Shown in pieces: positions 63,701 through 64,000 of a DNA stretch of 64,000 nucleotides (position 1 is its first letter; the number at the start of each line of letters is the position of its first letter). The position numbers and the translations under genes were made by a program. The stretch is from NCBI GenBank assembly GCA_009823395.1, contig CM020509.1, positions 18,582,501 through 18,646,500 on the forward strand. Direction: 5' to 3'. The notes under the pieces were generated by a model. It did no database searches, was not told where the DNA came from, and saw nothing but the letters and a program-made list of their open reading frames with translations. Source of the stretch: Thamnaconus septentrionalis (lineage: Eukaryota > Chordata > Actinopteri > Tetraodontiformes > Monacanthidae).

Positions 63701-64000
63701 TCTTATATGGATATAAGAATATACATAGAGTAAGGGTCTTGCTCCTGGTTAGCTGCCATTTTGCACCGCCATATTTCTAAGGAAGCCCAGTGTGGACAAT
63801 CCAACTGCCTGACAGCACGCTTTGTATTTAGGGTGACTGCTCGCATCTCCAAATAAACCAACGAAGAAGAAGGTGGACGAGGTGTCCAGGTTTGGGTGCG
63901 CAGGCCACCGTAGTTCCCTGGCAAGCTCAGGAGGGAGAGTGAAAGATGCTGCAATCTGAAATGTAGCCACTTGGTGTCGCTGTTTCTTCTTCAAAATCTC
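60711..64000 (+). other. Intron 17, start (at least 3.3 kb)
   Basis: Begins GTATGG. AT-rich unique DNA without an exon in the expected phase or with the expected 'GI.VD..G.IYFVDG' motif. Its last 400 nt belong to a MITE cut by the window edge. Confidence 0.8.
63592..64000 (+). mobile_element. TTAA-type MITE, copy 3 (truncated by window end)
   Basis: Starts TTAAAGGTCCAGTGTGTAAT, the best preserved terminus of the family, and from 63713 onward aligns to copy 2. The right end would lie just past the window. Confidence 0.8.

Overview
The window is a piece of a ray-finned (teleost) fish genome. AT-rich, microsatellite-laden introns surround short GC-rich exons with canonical GT-AG junctions, and several dispersed repeats look like families common in fish. 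There is no sign of bacterial or viral organisation.

One protein-coding gene is visible, on the plus strand: the middle of a teneurin, read here as tenm1 (teneurin-1). Seventeen exons between 3620 and 60710 splice into one uninterrupted frame of 3,042 nt, about 1,014 residues. In order they encode the segment just outside the transmembrane helix (exons 1-3), eight EGF-like repeats (exons 4-9), the Cys-rich module (exons 9-10), the transthyretin-like domain (exons 10-12), the FN-plug region (exons 12-14) and the first part of the NHL beta-propeller (exons 15-17). The cytoplasmic and transmembrane exons lie before the window. The rest of the propeller, the YD shell and the C-terminal toxin-like and TCAP region lie after it. 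Residue numbers in this annotation count from the Ala codon completed by the first two bases of exon 1 and include both microexons.

Two exons are microexons that keep the frame whether included or skipped: 30 nt between EGF7 and EGF8 (32202-32231) and 21 nt inside the beta-propeller (53126-53146). They sit where vertebrate teneurins carry their two adhesion-controlling splice inserts. The EGF exons are all phase 1-1, so each could also be skipped in frame. Exon 4 (EGF1) is preceded directly by a (GT)13 run instead of a pyrimidine tract.

Layout: 1-3619 intron; 3620-3793 exon 1; a 12.5-kb intron with a Harbinger-like element and a 570-bp polypurine block; 16261-18998 exons 2-3; 23935-32532 EGF exons; a 6.6-kb intron with a LINE relic; 39095-42569 Cys-rich, TTR-like and FN-plug exons, including a serine-tract expansion; an 8.4-kb intron with a GC-rich minisatellite and a MITE; 50967-53146 propeller start; a 7.3-kb intron with a Penelope-like fragment and a MITE; 60478-60710 exon 17; then intron to the window end. 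I found no second gene, tRNA, rRNA or CRISPR array. The intergenic-looking DNA is intronic.
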